24,507 bases of DNA, taken from assembly GCA_036398215.1 (NCBI GenBank), contig DASWHK010000206.1:1-24507 (forward strand), given 5' to 3'. Each line of letters begins with the position of its first letter. Within the stretch, counting starts at the first letter, position 1. The notes below the pieces were generated by a model. That model was given only the letters and a program-made list of their open reading frames with translations. It searched no databases and had not been told where the DNA came from. This stretch comes from DASWHK01 sp036398215. Lineage in GTDB: Bacteria; Acidobacteriota; UBA890. Position numbers and translations under genes: made by a program. Shown piece by piece: positions 7,703 through 15,683 of this stretch.

Positions 7703-8952
7703 GCCTCGCCTGGATCTCGCTCGCGGCGCTGGTTGCGGCGGTCGTCGCCGGCATCGCGCTGCGCGTCAACATCGGGCTGCTGGCGCTCGCCCTCGCCTAC
7801 CTGGTGGGCGCCGGGCTCGGCGGAATGCCGGTCCGCGAGGTGACCGCGGGCTTCCCCGTGCAGCTCTTCCTGGTCCTGGTCGCGATCATGTTCCTGTTCG
7901 CCCAGGCGCAGGTGAACGGCACCCTCCCCAAGGTCGCCCAGCAAAGCATCCGCCTGGCGCGCGGCAACCTCGGCATGGTGCCGATCGTCTTCTTCGGGCT
8001 GTCGGTGGCCATCGCCACGCTGGGCGGCGGCAACATCGCCGCCACCGCTCTGATTGCCCCGATCGCCATGGCCGCTGCCGGCCGCATGGGCATCAGCGCC
8101 TTCCTGATGACGATCATGGTCGGCAACGGCTGTAACGCCGGGGCCTTCTCGCCGATCGCCCCGACCGGCATCGTCGCCAACCAGCTGATGGCCGAGGCGG
8201 GGCTGGCGGGCATGGAGTGGCAGACCTTCTGGAACACGTTCTTCGCCCAGTCGTTCGTGGCCTTCTCCGGCTACTTCCTGCTCGGGGGGGTGGCGCTACT
8301 GCGCAGCGAAAAGCGCGTCGACGCGGCCGAGCACCTCTCGGCCGAGGATCTGGCGCCGTTCAACCGCGCGCAGTGGTTCACGCTCGCGGTGCTCGCCGCC
8401 CTGCTGGTCACGATCATCCTCTTCGGGGTCGATATCATCGTCGGCGCCTACGTCTGCGCCGCGATCCTCCTGCTGACCCGCGTCGCCGACCAGGAGGCGG
8501 CGATCAAGGCGGTGCCGTGGGGCACGATCATGCTGGTGTGCGGGGTCTCGACGCTGGTGTCGGTCCTCGGCCAGACCGGTGGCATGGACGTGATCGTCGA
8601 CATGCTGGTGGCGATGTCGACGGCAACCAGCGTCACCGGGATCGTCGCCTTCGTCTCCGGGCTGATATCCGCCTACAGCAGCACGGTGGGAGTGGTCCTG
8701 CCGGCGTTCTTGCCGCTGGTTCCCGGCCTCGCCGAGCGTCTCGGAGCCGACCCGATGGCCATCGCCTCGTCGATCAACGTAGGCGGCCATCTGGTCGACG
8801 TCTCTCCGCTGTCTACCATAGGTGCGATTTGTCTCGCCGCCGCCGCGCCCCACGAGGATCGCGACGCCCTGTTCAACAAGGTGCTGGCGTGGGGGCTGTC
8901 GATGTCGGTCGTCGGGGCGCTGGTCTGCTGGGTCTTCTTCGGACTGCTCTGA
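7699..8952 (+). CDS. MatC/SLC13-like dicarboxylate permease
   Basis: The product is about 417 aa and is almost entirely hydrophobic, with roughly ten to twelve membrane segments. Its N-terminal half resembles the MatC N-terminal family (dicarboxylate/malonate carriers in the ion-transporter superfamily), with conserved-looking loops LGGGNIAATALIAP and GNGCNAGAFSPIAPTG that could form the hairpin substrate site. A similar Gly/Ser-rich segment recurs in the C-terminal half (SSINVGGHLVDVSPLSTIGA), consistent with the inverted-repeat fold of such transporters. It should import small organic acids across the inner membrane. The GTG start lies within GTGA, overlapping the kinase stop by 4 bp, a classic coupling arrangement. 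The substrate cannot be deduced; a citrate, malonate or other anion carrier is possible. Confidence 0.8.
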   Translation: MSLAWISLAALVAAVVAGIALRVNIGLLALALAYLVGAGLGGMPVREVTAGFPVQLFLVLVAIMFLFAQAQVNGTLPKVAQQSIRLARGNLGMVPIVFFGLSVAIATLGGGNIAATALIAPIAMAAAGRMGISAFLMTIMVGNGCNAGAFSPIAPTGIVANQLMAEAGLAGMEWQTFWNTFFAQSFVAFSGYFLLGGVALLRSEKRVDAAEHLSAEDLAPFNRAQWFTLAVLAALLVTIILFGVDIIVGAYVCAAILLLTRVADQEAAIKAVPWGTIMLVCGVSTLVSVLGQTGGMDVIVDMLVAMSTATSVTGIVAFVSGLISAYSSTVGVVLPAFLPLVPGLAERLGADPMAIASSINVGGHLVDVSPLSTIGAICLAAAAPHEDRDALFNKVLAWGLSMSVVGALVCWVFFGLL

Positions 8953-9166
8953 GACGGGCCGAGCCCTGCAGACGCGAGATCGCCGAAAGGCCCTGGAACC
9001 GCGGCCAGCGTGCTGCCGGCTCGCCTCCCGGTGGCGGGGAGGCCAGCAGGGCGGGATCGACAACGGGGACGGGAGTGGGCGTTCACCCCCCGCCGAGCCA
9101 GCTGACCCCCACGACGGCGGCACCGGCCGCCGCCACCCGTCCCGGAGCCGTTCCGCTCGACGAGGC

Positions 9167-9195
9167 CTGGAAACCTGCGAAATCAGCCGTATACT
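9167..9195 (+). promoter_or_regulatory. Candidate sigma70-type promoter for the cytochrome gene cluster
   Basis: TATACT at 9190-9195 matches five of six bases of the -10 consensus. It lies about 48 bp before the ATG at 9243 in an otherwise GC-rich 290-bp gap (8953-9242). A weak -35-like CTGGAA at 9167-9172 has a 17-bp spacing. Nothing else convincing was seen in that gap. Confidence 0.35.
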
Positions 9196-9242
9196 CTGTT
9201 CCGTAGTGGACCGCGATTCCCCCCTGTGACCCGAGGCCGCGC

Positions 9243-11693
9243 ATGAAAACGCTCTCCTATGCTGTTGTCGGCCTGGGAATCCTCTGCCTCGGCCTCGCGG
9301 CGAGTGAGGTTTCGGCGCAGCGGCGGTCGGGGCCGGCCGTGCAGGCGGCGATGGCGGCATCGGCGCCGGCGCCGAAGCAGTCAACGTTGCAGGCGCAGAA
9401 CGCGGTCATCGGCCGCTACTGCCTCCGCTGCCACAACGACGCGATGAACACCGGCGGCCTGTCGCTGGAGTCGTTCGACGCCGCCGACGCCGCCGAGACC
9501 CCGGAAGTCACCGAGAAGATGATCCGCAAGCTGCTGGCGGGGATGATGCCGCCGGCGGCCGCCCAGCGCCCCGACGATGAGACCTACGCCGAGCTGATCA
9601 CGACGCTCGCGGCGACGGTCGACGCGGCGGCCGCGATCGATCCGAGCCCCGGCGGGCGAACCTTCCAGCGCCTGAACCGCGCCGAGTACGAGCGCTCGAT
9701 CCGCGACCTGCTGGGCCTCGAGGTCGACGCCGGCGTCTATCTGCCGCCCGATACCGTCAGCGCCGGCTTCGACAACATCGCCGACGTCCAGGGGTTATCG
9801 ACAACTCTGATGGAGGGATACCTCAGCGCCGCCAGCGAGATCAGCCGCCTGGCGATCGGCGTGCCACGGGCCAGTCCCGGCGAGGCGACCTACAAGATCC
9901 CCCGCTACGTTTCCCAGCGCGAGCGCGTCGACGGCGCCCCCTACGGCACGCGCGGCGGCGTCTCGGTGGTCCACTCGTTCCCGGCCAACGGCGAATACGT
10001 CTTCACGATGGCCTTTTACGACTCGCCGATCGCCATGCTCTACGGCAAGACGACCTACCACGACGAGCAGATCGAGGTGTCGATCAACGGCGATCGCGTC
10101 GCCCTGTTGGACGTCGATCGCTTCATGGACCCCGACCACGAGATCCTGAGGACCGGGCCGATCTTCGTGCGCTCGGGGCCCCAGCGATTGACCGCCGCCT
10201 TCATCCAGAAAGCCGAGGGTCCCGCCCCCGACGTGCTCTCGCCGCACAACTGGAGCATCGCCGACAAGGACATCGGCGCGGCCTACGGCGTCACGACCCT
10301 GCCCCACCTCCGCGACCTGGCCGTCCTCGGGCCCTACAACGCCACCGGCGTCTCGGCGACCCCGAGCCGGCAGAAGATCTTCAGCTGCAGGCCGACGTCG
10401 GCGGGCGAGGAAGCCGGCTGCGCCGAGCAGATCCTGTCGCGCCTGGCGACCGCCGCCTACCGGCGAACGCTCAGCCCGCGCGACGTCGCGGCCTTGATGT
10501 CCTTCTACGAGGCCGGCGCCGCAGGCGGCGGCTTCGAGGCCGGGATCCGCTCGGCGCTGGAAGCGATCCTGGCGAGCCCTCATTTCGTGTTTCGTTTCGA
10601 GCAGCCGGCCGCCGGCGGCGGCGGTCGCTACCGGATCGGCGACGCCGCGCTGGCCTCGCGCCTGTCGTTTTTCCTGTGGGGCTCGCCCCCCGACCCCGAG
10701 CTGATCGCGCTCGCCGGCGAAGGACGGCTCGCGGATCCATCGGTCCTGGAAGAACAGGTCGGCCGGCTGCTGTCCGACCCGCGCGCCGAGGCGCTCGGCA
10801 CCCGCTTCGCCGCCCAGTGGCTGCGCCTGCAGGACCTCGACAAGGTCCATCCCGACGCCCTGACGTTTCCGGATTTCGACCAGCAGCTCGCCGACGCGAT
10901 GCGGCGCGAGACCGAGCTGTTCTTCTACAACCTGGTGCGCGAGGACCGCAGCATCTTCGACCTGCTGACCGCCGACTACACCTTCGTCAACGAGCGGCTT
11001 GCCCGCCACTACGGGATTGCCGGCGTCACCGGGAACGACTTTCGCAGGGTGCGGCTGGCCGACGAGGAGCGCCGGGGGCTGCTGGGGCACGGCAGCATCC
11101 TGACGATGACGTCGCACGCCGACCGGACCTCGCCCGTACTGCGCGGCAAATGGGTCATGCAGGTCCTGCTCGGCAGCCCGCCGCCGCCGCCGCCGCCCGA
11201 CGTTCCGGAGCTCGAGGCCACCGATGAGGCCGCCGACGGCAGGCTGCTGACCGTCCGCGAACGGCTGGAGATGCATCGCCGCAACCCCGCCTGCAACTCC
11301 TGCCACCGGATGATCGATCCCATCGGCCTGGCGCTGGAGAACTTCGACGTCACGGGCGCCTGGCGCCTCAAGGACAACGGCATGCCCGTCGACCCGGCGA
11401 GCCGCTTTTACGACGGCAACCAGGTGAGCAGCCCGACCGAGCTGCGGGAGGCGCTGCTGAGGTACTCCGATGCCTTCGTGATGACGTTTACGGAGAATCT
11501 CATGGCATATGCCCTGGGGCGGCGGATAGAGTATTTCGACATGCCGTCGATCCGCGCGATCGCCCGCGAGGCGGCGGCCAACGACTACCGGATCTCTTCG
11601 TTCATCTCCGGGGTCGTCGAAAGCGCCGCGTTCCAGAACAACGATCAGGTGCAGAGCGTCGAGGCGGCCGCCGGCAGTGGTGCAGAACGATAG
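9243..11693 (+). CDS. Secreted diheme c-type cytochrome of the PSD/PSCyt family (DUF1587/1595/1592/1588/1585)
   Basis: The product is about 816 aa. A Sec signal peptide (residues 1-26, ending VSA-QR) exports it. The N-terminal PSCyt1 region carries the heme motif CLRCH at residues 60-64. It is followed by PSD3/DUF1587 (FQRLNRAEYERSIRDLLGL, about 140-200), a probable beta-sandwich, PSD5/DUF1595 (about 390-425), PSD4/DUF1592 (about 430-560; SRLSFFLWGSPPDPEL), PSCyt3/DUF1588 (about 610-705) with the second heme motif CNSCH at 684-688, and C-terminal PSD2/DUF1585 (ENLMAYALGRRIEYFD). This is the full domain order of the family, known from Planctomycetes and Acidobacteria, with unknown function. 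Two heme motifs imply periplasmic electron transfer. The seven-proline run near residue 650 is typical of the family. It leads a cluster with DUF1552 and ankyrin genes. Confidence 0.92.
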   Translation: MKTLSYAVVGLGILCLGLAASEVSAQRRSGPAVQAAMAASAPAPKQSTLQAQNAVIGRYCLRCHNDAMNTGGLSLESFDAADAAETPEVTEKMIRKLLAGMMPPAAAQRPDDETYAELITTLAATVDAAAAIDPSPGGRTFQRLNRAEYERSIRDLLGLEVDAGVYLPPDTVSAGFDNIADVQGLSTTLMEGYLSAASEISRLAIGVPRASPGEATYKIPRYVSQRERVDGAPYGTRGGVSVVHSFPANGEYVFTMAFYDSPIAMLYGKTTYHDEQIEVSINGDRVALLDVDRFMDPDHEILRTGPIFVRSGPQRLTAAFIQKAEGPAPDVLSPHNWSIADKDIGAAYGVTTLPHLRDLAVLGPYNATGVSATPSRQKIFSCRPTSAGEEAGCAEQILSRLATAAYRRTLSPRDVAALMSFYEAGAAGGGFEAGIRSALEAILASPHFVFRFEQPAAGGGGRYRIGDAALASRLSFFLWGSPPDPELIALAGEGRLADPSVLEEQVGRLLSDPRAEALGTRFAAQWLRLQDLDKVHPDALTFPDFDQQLADAMRRETELFFYNLVREDRSIFDLLTADYTFVNERLARHYGIAGVTGNDFRRVRLADEERRGLLGHGSILTMTSHADRTSPVLRGKWVMQVLLGSPPPPPPPDVPELEATDEAADGRLLTVRERLEMHRRNPACNSCHRMIDPIGLALENFDVTGAWRLKDNGMPVDPASRFYDGNQVSSPTELREALLRYSDAFVMTFTENLMAYALGRRIEYFDMPSIRAIAREAAANDYRISSFISGVVESAAFQNNDQVQSVEAAAGSGAER

Positions 11694-11807
11694 CGGTTCG
11701 TGTTGAAATCGAGAGGAATGGGCAAGCAGACGAATATTCAGCTTTCGTGATTTGAACGTGGCCCCGCGGCGCTTCGGGCGCTTCGGGTACGTGGACCGAG
11801 GACGAGC

Positions 11808-13205
11808 ATGTACATCAGCAGGAAAACGATCCCCCGCCGGACGGTGCTACGCGGCATGGGCGCGACGGTGGCTTTGCCCCTTCTCGACGCCATGGTCCCC
11901 GCCTTCGGCGGCACGGTCCGGAGCGGCGCGGTGGGCGCGGCGCAAGCGGATCCGGCGCGGCTGGTGTGCATCGAGATGGTCCACGGCGCCGCCGGCTGCA
12001 ACGAGTACGGAGCCACCAAGAACCTCTGGTCGCCGGCCCAGATCGGGCGTGACTTCGATCTCGGCCCCAGCGCCCTCAGCTCGCTGGAACCGTTCCGCGA
12101 CAAGCTGACCATCGTCAGCAACACCGACGTCGCACAGGCGGAAGCCTTCGACGCCGACGAGATCGGCGGCGACCATTACCGCTCGAGCGCGGTCTTCCTC
12201 ACTCAGTCTCACCCACGGCAGACCGAGGGCGCCGACGTCCGCGTCGGGACGTCGATGGACCAGCTCTATGCCCAGAGGTTCGGCCAGGAGACGCCGATCC
12301 CCTCGATGCAGCTGTGCATCGAGAACGTCGATCAGGCGGGCGGCTGCGACTACGGCTACGCCTGTGTCTACTCGGACACCATAAGCTGGGCGTCGCCCTC
12401 CGAGCCGCTGCCGATGATCCGCGACCCGCGCGCCGTCTTCGACCAGCTCTTCGGCGCCGGCGGCACCCCCGAGGAGCGCGCGGCGCGACGGCGCAGCAAG
12501 CGCAGCATCCTCGACTGGATCGGCGAGGAGGTGGCCTTCTTGAAGAAGCAGTTCGGACCGGCCGATGCGGCACGCATGGACGGCTATCTCGAGAACATCC
12601 GCGAGATCGAGCGGCGCATCGAGCGGGTCGAGGCGCGCAACAGCAGCGGCGAGGTTCGCGAGCTGCCGCAGGCCCCGGCCGGCGTCCCCGACTCGTTTAG
12701 CGAGCACGTCAAGCTGATGTTCGACCTGCAGGTACTGGCGTTCGCCGCCGACGTCACCCGCGTCTTCTCGTTCAAGCTCGGACGCGACGCCTCGGCCCGC
12801 GTCTACCCGGAGAGCGGCGTCGATCGCGGCTTCCATCCCTTGTCGCACCACGGCGGCAAGGAGGAGACGGTCGAGCAGTTCGGCGTCCTCAACCGCTACC
12901 ACGTCAGCCTGGTCCCGTACTTCCTGGAGAGCCTGCAGCGGACGATGGAGGGGGAGGCGAGCCTCCTCGACAAGACCATGGTGATCTACGGCTCGCCGAT
13001 GGGCGACCCGAACCTCCACAACCACAAGCGCTGCCCGCTGTTCGTGGTCGGCGGCGCCAACGGACGGCTCGACGGCAACCTCCACCTGCGGGCGGACGAC
13101 GGCACGCCGATGGCGAACGTGATGCTGAGCCTCATGCACCGGCTCGGCCTCGACGACCTGGAGAGCTTCGGCGACAGCACCGGCGAGCTCTCGTTGACGA
13201 TCTAA
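11808..13205 (+). CDS. Tat-exported DUF1552 (HXXSHH domain) protein
   Basis: The product is 465 aa. The N-terminus carries a Tat signal (PRRTVLRGMGATVALPLLDAM), so it is probably folded in the cytoplasm, possibly with a metal or cofactor, before export. The remainder spans the DUF1552 family. The naming motif HXXSHH is present as HPLSHH at residues 343-348, and other potential metal ligands occur at GGDHY and CGYxxC-like cysteines around residues 170-190 (LCIENV, GCDYGYAC). The family has no proven activity; it is recurrently found next to DUF1592-type cytochromes. The start is supported by GAGGA a few bases upstream. A 114-bp gap separates it from the cytochrome gene, and its TAA overlaps the downstream ATG by one base. 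An enzyme passing electrons to the neighbouring cytochrome is a plausible inference. Confidence 0.9.
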   Translation: MYISRKTIPRRTVLRGMGATVALPLLDAMVPAFGGTVRSGAVGAAQADPARLVCIEMVHGAAGCNEYGATKNLWSPAQIGRDFDLGPSALSSLEPFRDKLTIVSNTDVAQAEAFDADEIGGDHYRSSAVFLTQSHPRQTEGADVRVGTSMDQLYAQRFGQETPIPSMQLCIENVDQAGGCDYGYACVYSDTISWASPSEPLPMIRDPRAVFDQLFGAGGTPEERAARRRSKRSILDWIGEEVAFLKKQFGPADAARMDGYLENIREIERRIERVEARNSSGEVRELPQAPAGVPDSFSEHVKLMFDLQVLAFAADVTRVFSFKLGRDASARVYPESGVDRGFHPLSHHGGKEETVEQFGVLNRYHVSLVPYFLESLQRTMEGEASLLDKTMVIYGSPMGDPNLHNHKRCPLFVVGGANGRLDGNLHLRADDGTPMANVMLSLMHRLGLDDLESFGDSTGELSLTI

Positions 13206-15478
13206 TGCGACGACGCGACCCGGACGTGCGGCCCAGCTCTGCAATCCGCAGCCCCTGGCGGAAGGATCGTTGGTCTGCCTCGCCGACCTCGCGGGCGGCG
13301 ACCGGGAGGGCCGCCACTCCCGCAGGCATCGACGAGCAGGCCCGGCGTCCCCTGGGGGCCTTCCGGCCCCTCGCAGCGAAGCGGCTCGGAGCCATTTTCG
13401 CGCTTGCGCTGGGCCTTCCGACGCTGCTCTCGGCGGCGCCCGGGCAGGGGGGCGCTTCGCCCGTAGCCGACGCCGCCATGCGGAACGACGTCGAAGCGGT
13501 CCGCACCCTGCTCCGCCAGGGCGCCGACGTCAACGTCCCCCAGAACGACGGCATGACGGCGCTGCACTGGGCGTCGCGCAACGGCCGCGTCGAGATCGTC
13601 GAGATGCTGGTCTACGCCGGCGCCCACCTCGAGGCGGGGACGCGAATCGGCAGCTACACGCCGCTGCACCTGGCCGGCAAGGCCGGCGACGCGGCCATGG
13701 TCGCGGCATTGCTCGAGGCCGGCGCCGACGCCAACGCCGCCACCGCCGCCAGCGGGGCGACCGCGCTGCACTTCGCGGCCGCCGCCGGCAGCGCGCCGAC
13801 GATCACGACGCTGCTCGATTACGGCGCCAACCCGAACGCGACCGAGACGGCCTGGGGAAACACGCCGCTGATGTTCGCCGCCGCCGCCAACTACGTCGGC
13901 GCGGTCGCGGCGCTGGTCGAACGGGGCGCCGACATTTCGCTCTCCTCGACGGTCGTTGACGTCGTCGAGCGGACGGAGTCGGACCGGGTGGAGCAGAGAA
14001 TCCGCGACCGCCAGGCCGCCGCCTTCAAGGAGATCGAGGAAGAGGCCAGGGCCGAGGGCGAACCCGCACAGGGCGAGGAAGAGAAAGAAGGGGAGGAGAA
14101 CAAGGAAGGGGAAGCCGCCGGAGTCGAAGGAGAGCAAAAGGCCGAACAGGGCGCCGAAGGTGAAACACCGAAGGAAGCCGAGCAGGGCGCCGAGGCCGAG
14201 AAGCCGAAAGAGGGCGAGCAGCCCGAGGCCGAAAAGTCGAAGCAAGGCGAGCAGGGCGTCGAGATCGAGAAGCCGAAGGCCGAGCAGGGCGCCGAAGCCG
14301 AGAAGCCGAAGGAAGGCGAGCAACCCGAGACCGAGAAGCCGAAGGAAGTCGAAGGGGGCGCTGCGGCCGAGGGCGAAGAGACCGAGGCCGGCGAAGAAAA
14401 AGAGGAGGGCGCTGCCGAAGAAGGCGAGAAGCCGGAGGGCGAGGCCGACGAGAAGGAAGAGGAGAAGAGGCCGCCGAGCTATGCGGAGCTCGTCGGCGGC
14501 CACGGCGGCTTGACGGCGCTGCTGTACGCCGCCCGCGAGGGACACGTAGAGACGGTGGAGGCCCTGCTCGACGCCGGCGCCGACATCGACGCGGTAAGCG
14601 GCGGCGACCACACCAGCCCCCTGCTGATCGCCACCCTCAACGGCCACTTCGACCTGGCGATGCTGCTGCTGGAGCGCGGCGCCGACCCCAACATCGCCAG
14701 CGATGCGGGGGCCACACCGCTGTACGTCGCCTTGAACGTTCGCTGGGCGCCGCGGTCGGCCTACCCGCAGCAAAACGCCTACAAGCAGCAACGGACAGCG
14801 TACCTGGATCTCATGGCGGCGCTGCTTGAGAACGGCGCCGATCCGAACGTCCGCCTGAGCAAGCACTTGTGGTACACGTCGTTCAACTTCGACCATCTGC
14901 TGGACTCGACCGGCGCGACGCCGTTCTGGCGGGCCGCCTATGCGACGGACGTCGAGGCCATGCGTCTTCTCGTGGCCCACGGCGCCGACCCGAACATCCC
15001 GACCTCGAAGCTGCCGTCGCGGGGCCGCCCGCGCCCGCAGGGCGAGGACGGCAAGGAAAAGGAAGAAGGAGACCCTTCGGGCCTGCCGCCGGTGCCGGTT
15101 GGCGGCCCGGCGGTCTATCCGCTCCACGCGGCCTCGGGCGCCGGCTACGGCGAGGGGTTCGCCGGCTATGCCCACCAGCACGCTCCCGGCGGCTGGATGC
15201 CGGCCGTGAAGTACCTCGTCGAGGAGCTCGGCGCCGACGTCGGCGTCCGCGACCACAACGCCTACAACGCGATCCACCACGCCGCCTCCCGGGGGGACTT
15301 CGAGATGGTCCTCTATCTCGTCCGCCAAAGAGGGGACGTAAGGGCGGTGAGCCGCAAGGGCCAGAGCACCGCGGACATGGCCAACGGCCCGGTGCAGCGC
15401 ATCCAGCCCTTCCCGCGGACCGTCTGGCTGCTCGAGCGCCTGGGCGCCAAGAACAACGACAACTGCGTCTCCTGCTAA
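13205..15478 (+). CDS. Secreted ankyrin-repeat protein with a long acidic Glu/Lys tract and C-terminal CxxC
   Basis: The product is 757 aa. A hydrophobic segment at about residues 60-78 (LGAIFALALGLPTLLSAAPG) looks like a signal peptide, unusually preceded by 58 basic residues. Five ankyrin repeats follow at about 85-255 (e.g. DGMTALHWASRNGRVEIVEM). Residues 272-424 are a low-complexity Glu/Lys/Pro/Ala tract built from variants of AEKPKEGEQP. About six further repeats cover 425-730 (GGLTALLYAAREGHVETVEA onward). The protein ends in CVSC (Cys754, Cys757), a possible disulfide or metal site. Ankyrin proteins mediate binding, so it may be a scaffold for the cytochrome and DUF1552 protein upstream. 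ATG 13205 overlaps the previous TAA; GTG 13226 is the only other standard in-frame start before the signal segment, and ATG 13480 would drop it. Confidence 0.88.
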   Translation: MRRRDPDVRPSSAIRSPWRKDRWSASPTSRAATGRAATPAGIDEQARRPLGAFRPLAAKRLGAIFALALGLPTLLSAAPGQGGASPVADAAMRNDVEAVRTLLRQGADVNVPQNDGMTALHWASRNGRVEIVEMLVYAGAHLEAGTRIGSYTPLHLAGKAGDAAMVAALLEAGADANAATAASGATALHFAAAAGSAPTITTLLDYGANPNATETAWGNTPLMFAAAANYVGAVAALVERGADISLSSTVVDVVERTESDRVEQRIRDRQAAAFKEIEEEARAEGEPAQGEEEKEGEENKEGEAAGVEGEQKAEQGAEGETPKEAEQGAEAEKPKEGEQPEAEKSKQGEQGVEIEKPKAEQGAEAEKPKEGEQPETEKPKEVEGGAAAEGEETEAGEEKEEGAAEEGEKPEGEADEKEEEKRPPSYAELVGGHGGLTALLYAAREGHVETVEALLDAGADIDAVSGGDHTSPLLIATLNGHFDLAMLLLERGADPNIASDAGATPLYVALNVRWAPRSAYPQQNAYKQQRTAYLDLMAALLENGADPNVRLSKHLWYTSFNFDHLLDSTGATPFWRAAYATDVEAMRLLVAHGADPNIPTSKLPSRGRPRPQGEDGKEKEEGDPSGLPPVPVGGPAVYPLHAASGAGYGEGFAGYAHQHAPGGWMPAVKYLVEELGADVGVRDHNAYNAIHHAASRGDFEMVLYLVRQRGDVRAVSRKGQSTADMANGPVQRIQPFPRTVWLLERLGAKNNDNCVSC

Positions 15479-15544
15479 GTGTTCCGTACCGCAAACACGC
15501 CATCCCGCCGCCACAAACATCACCGTATCTACGGTACGGAACAC
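15479..15544. repeat. 13-bp perfect inverted repeat with a competing inner hairpin
   Basis: GTGTTCCGTACCG (15479-15491) and its exact reverse complement (15532-15544) enclose a 40-bp spacer directly after the ankyrin stop codon. The inner sequence ACCGTATCTACGGT (15522-15535) can form its own short hairpin using part of the right arm, so the two structures exclude each other. There is no T-tract. It could be a Rho-type processing structure, an attenuator, or the ends of a tiny mobile element. Confidence 0.6.
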
Positions 15545-15683
15545 CAAGGCGCGAGACGTTCGCCGGGGGAGCCGGGCGTTGAGCGATGATGCTTCGCGGC
15601 CCCGACCAGCAGCACCAAGGCTCGAGACGTTCGCCGGGCGAGCCGGGCGTTGAGCGATGACGATTCCCGGCCCCGGCCAGCAG
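15542..15683 (+). repeat. 71-bp tandem duplication covering the methyltransferase start region
   Basis: Copy 1 (15542-15612) and copy 2 (15613-15683) differ at about six of 71 positions. Copy 2 contains the TTG start and first codons of the methyltransferase. Copy 1 keeps an equivalent TTG at 15579 followed by nearly the same codons (SDDASRPRPAAP against SDDDSRPRPAAP). Confidence 0.85.
15579..15653 (+). CDS. Possible 24-codon leader peptide created by duplication
   Basis: The duplicate TTG start in copy 1 opens a 24-codon frame: MSDDASRPRPAAP followed by RLETFAGRAGR. It is shifted relative to the methyltransferase because the repeat unit is 71 bp. It ends at TGA 15651-15653, overlapping the methyltransferase TTG (15650-15652) by two bases, as in coupled translation. 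It could instead be non-functional duplication debris; there is no independent evidence of translation. Confidence 0.3.
   Translation: MSDDASRPRPAAPRLETFAGRAGR

Noticed and set aside
11178..11202. CCG-type run encoding seven prolines in the cytochrome
   Set aside because: A proline run at this place is a usual trait of the PSCyt3 region, so it is not an anomaly or phase-variable repeat.
14160..14350. Regularly spaced similar units that could suggest a CRISPR array
   Set aside because: The units are in-frame codon repeats of a Glu/Lys-rich protein tract with no unique spacers.
15542..15683. Insertion-sequence remnant
   Set aside because: No transposase and no target duplication seen; a tandem duplication of the gene start explains the sequence better.
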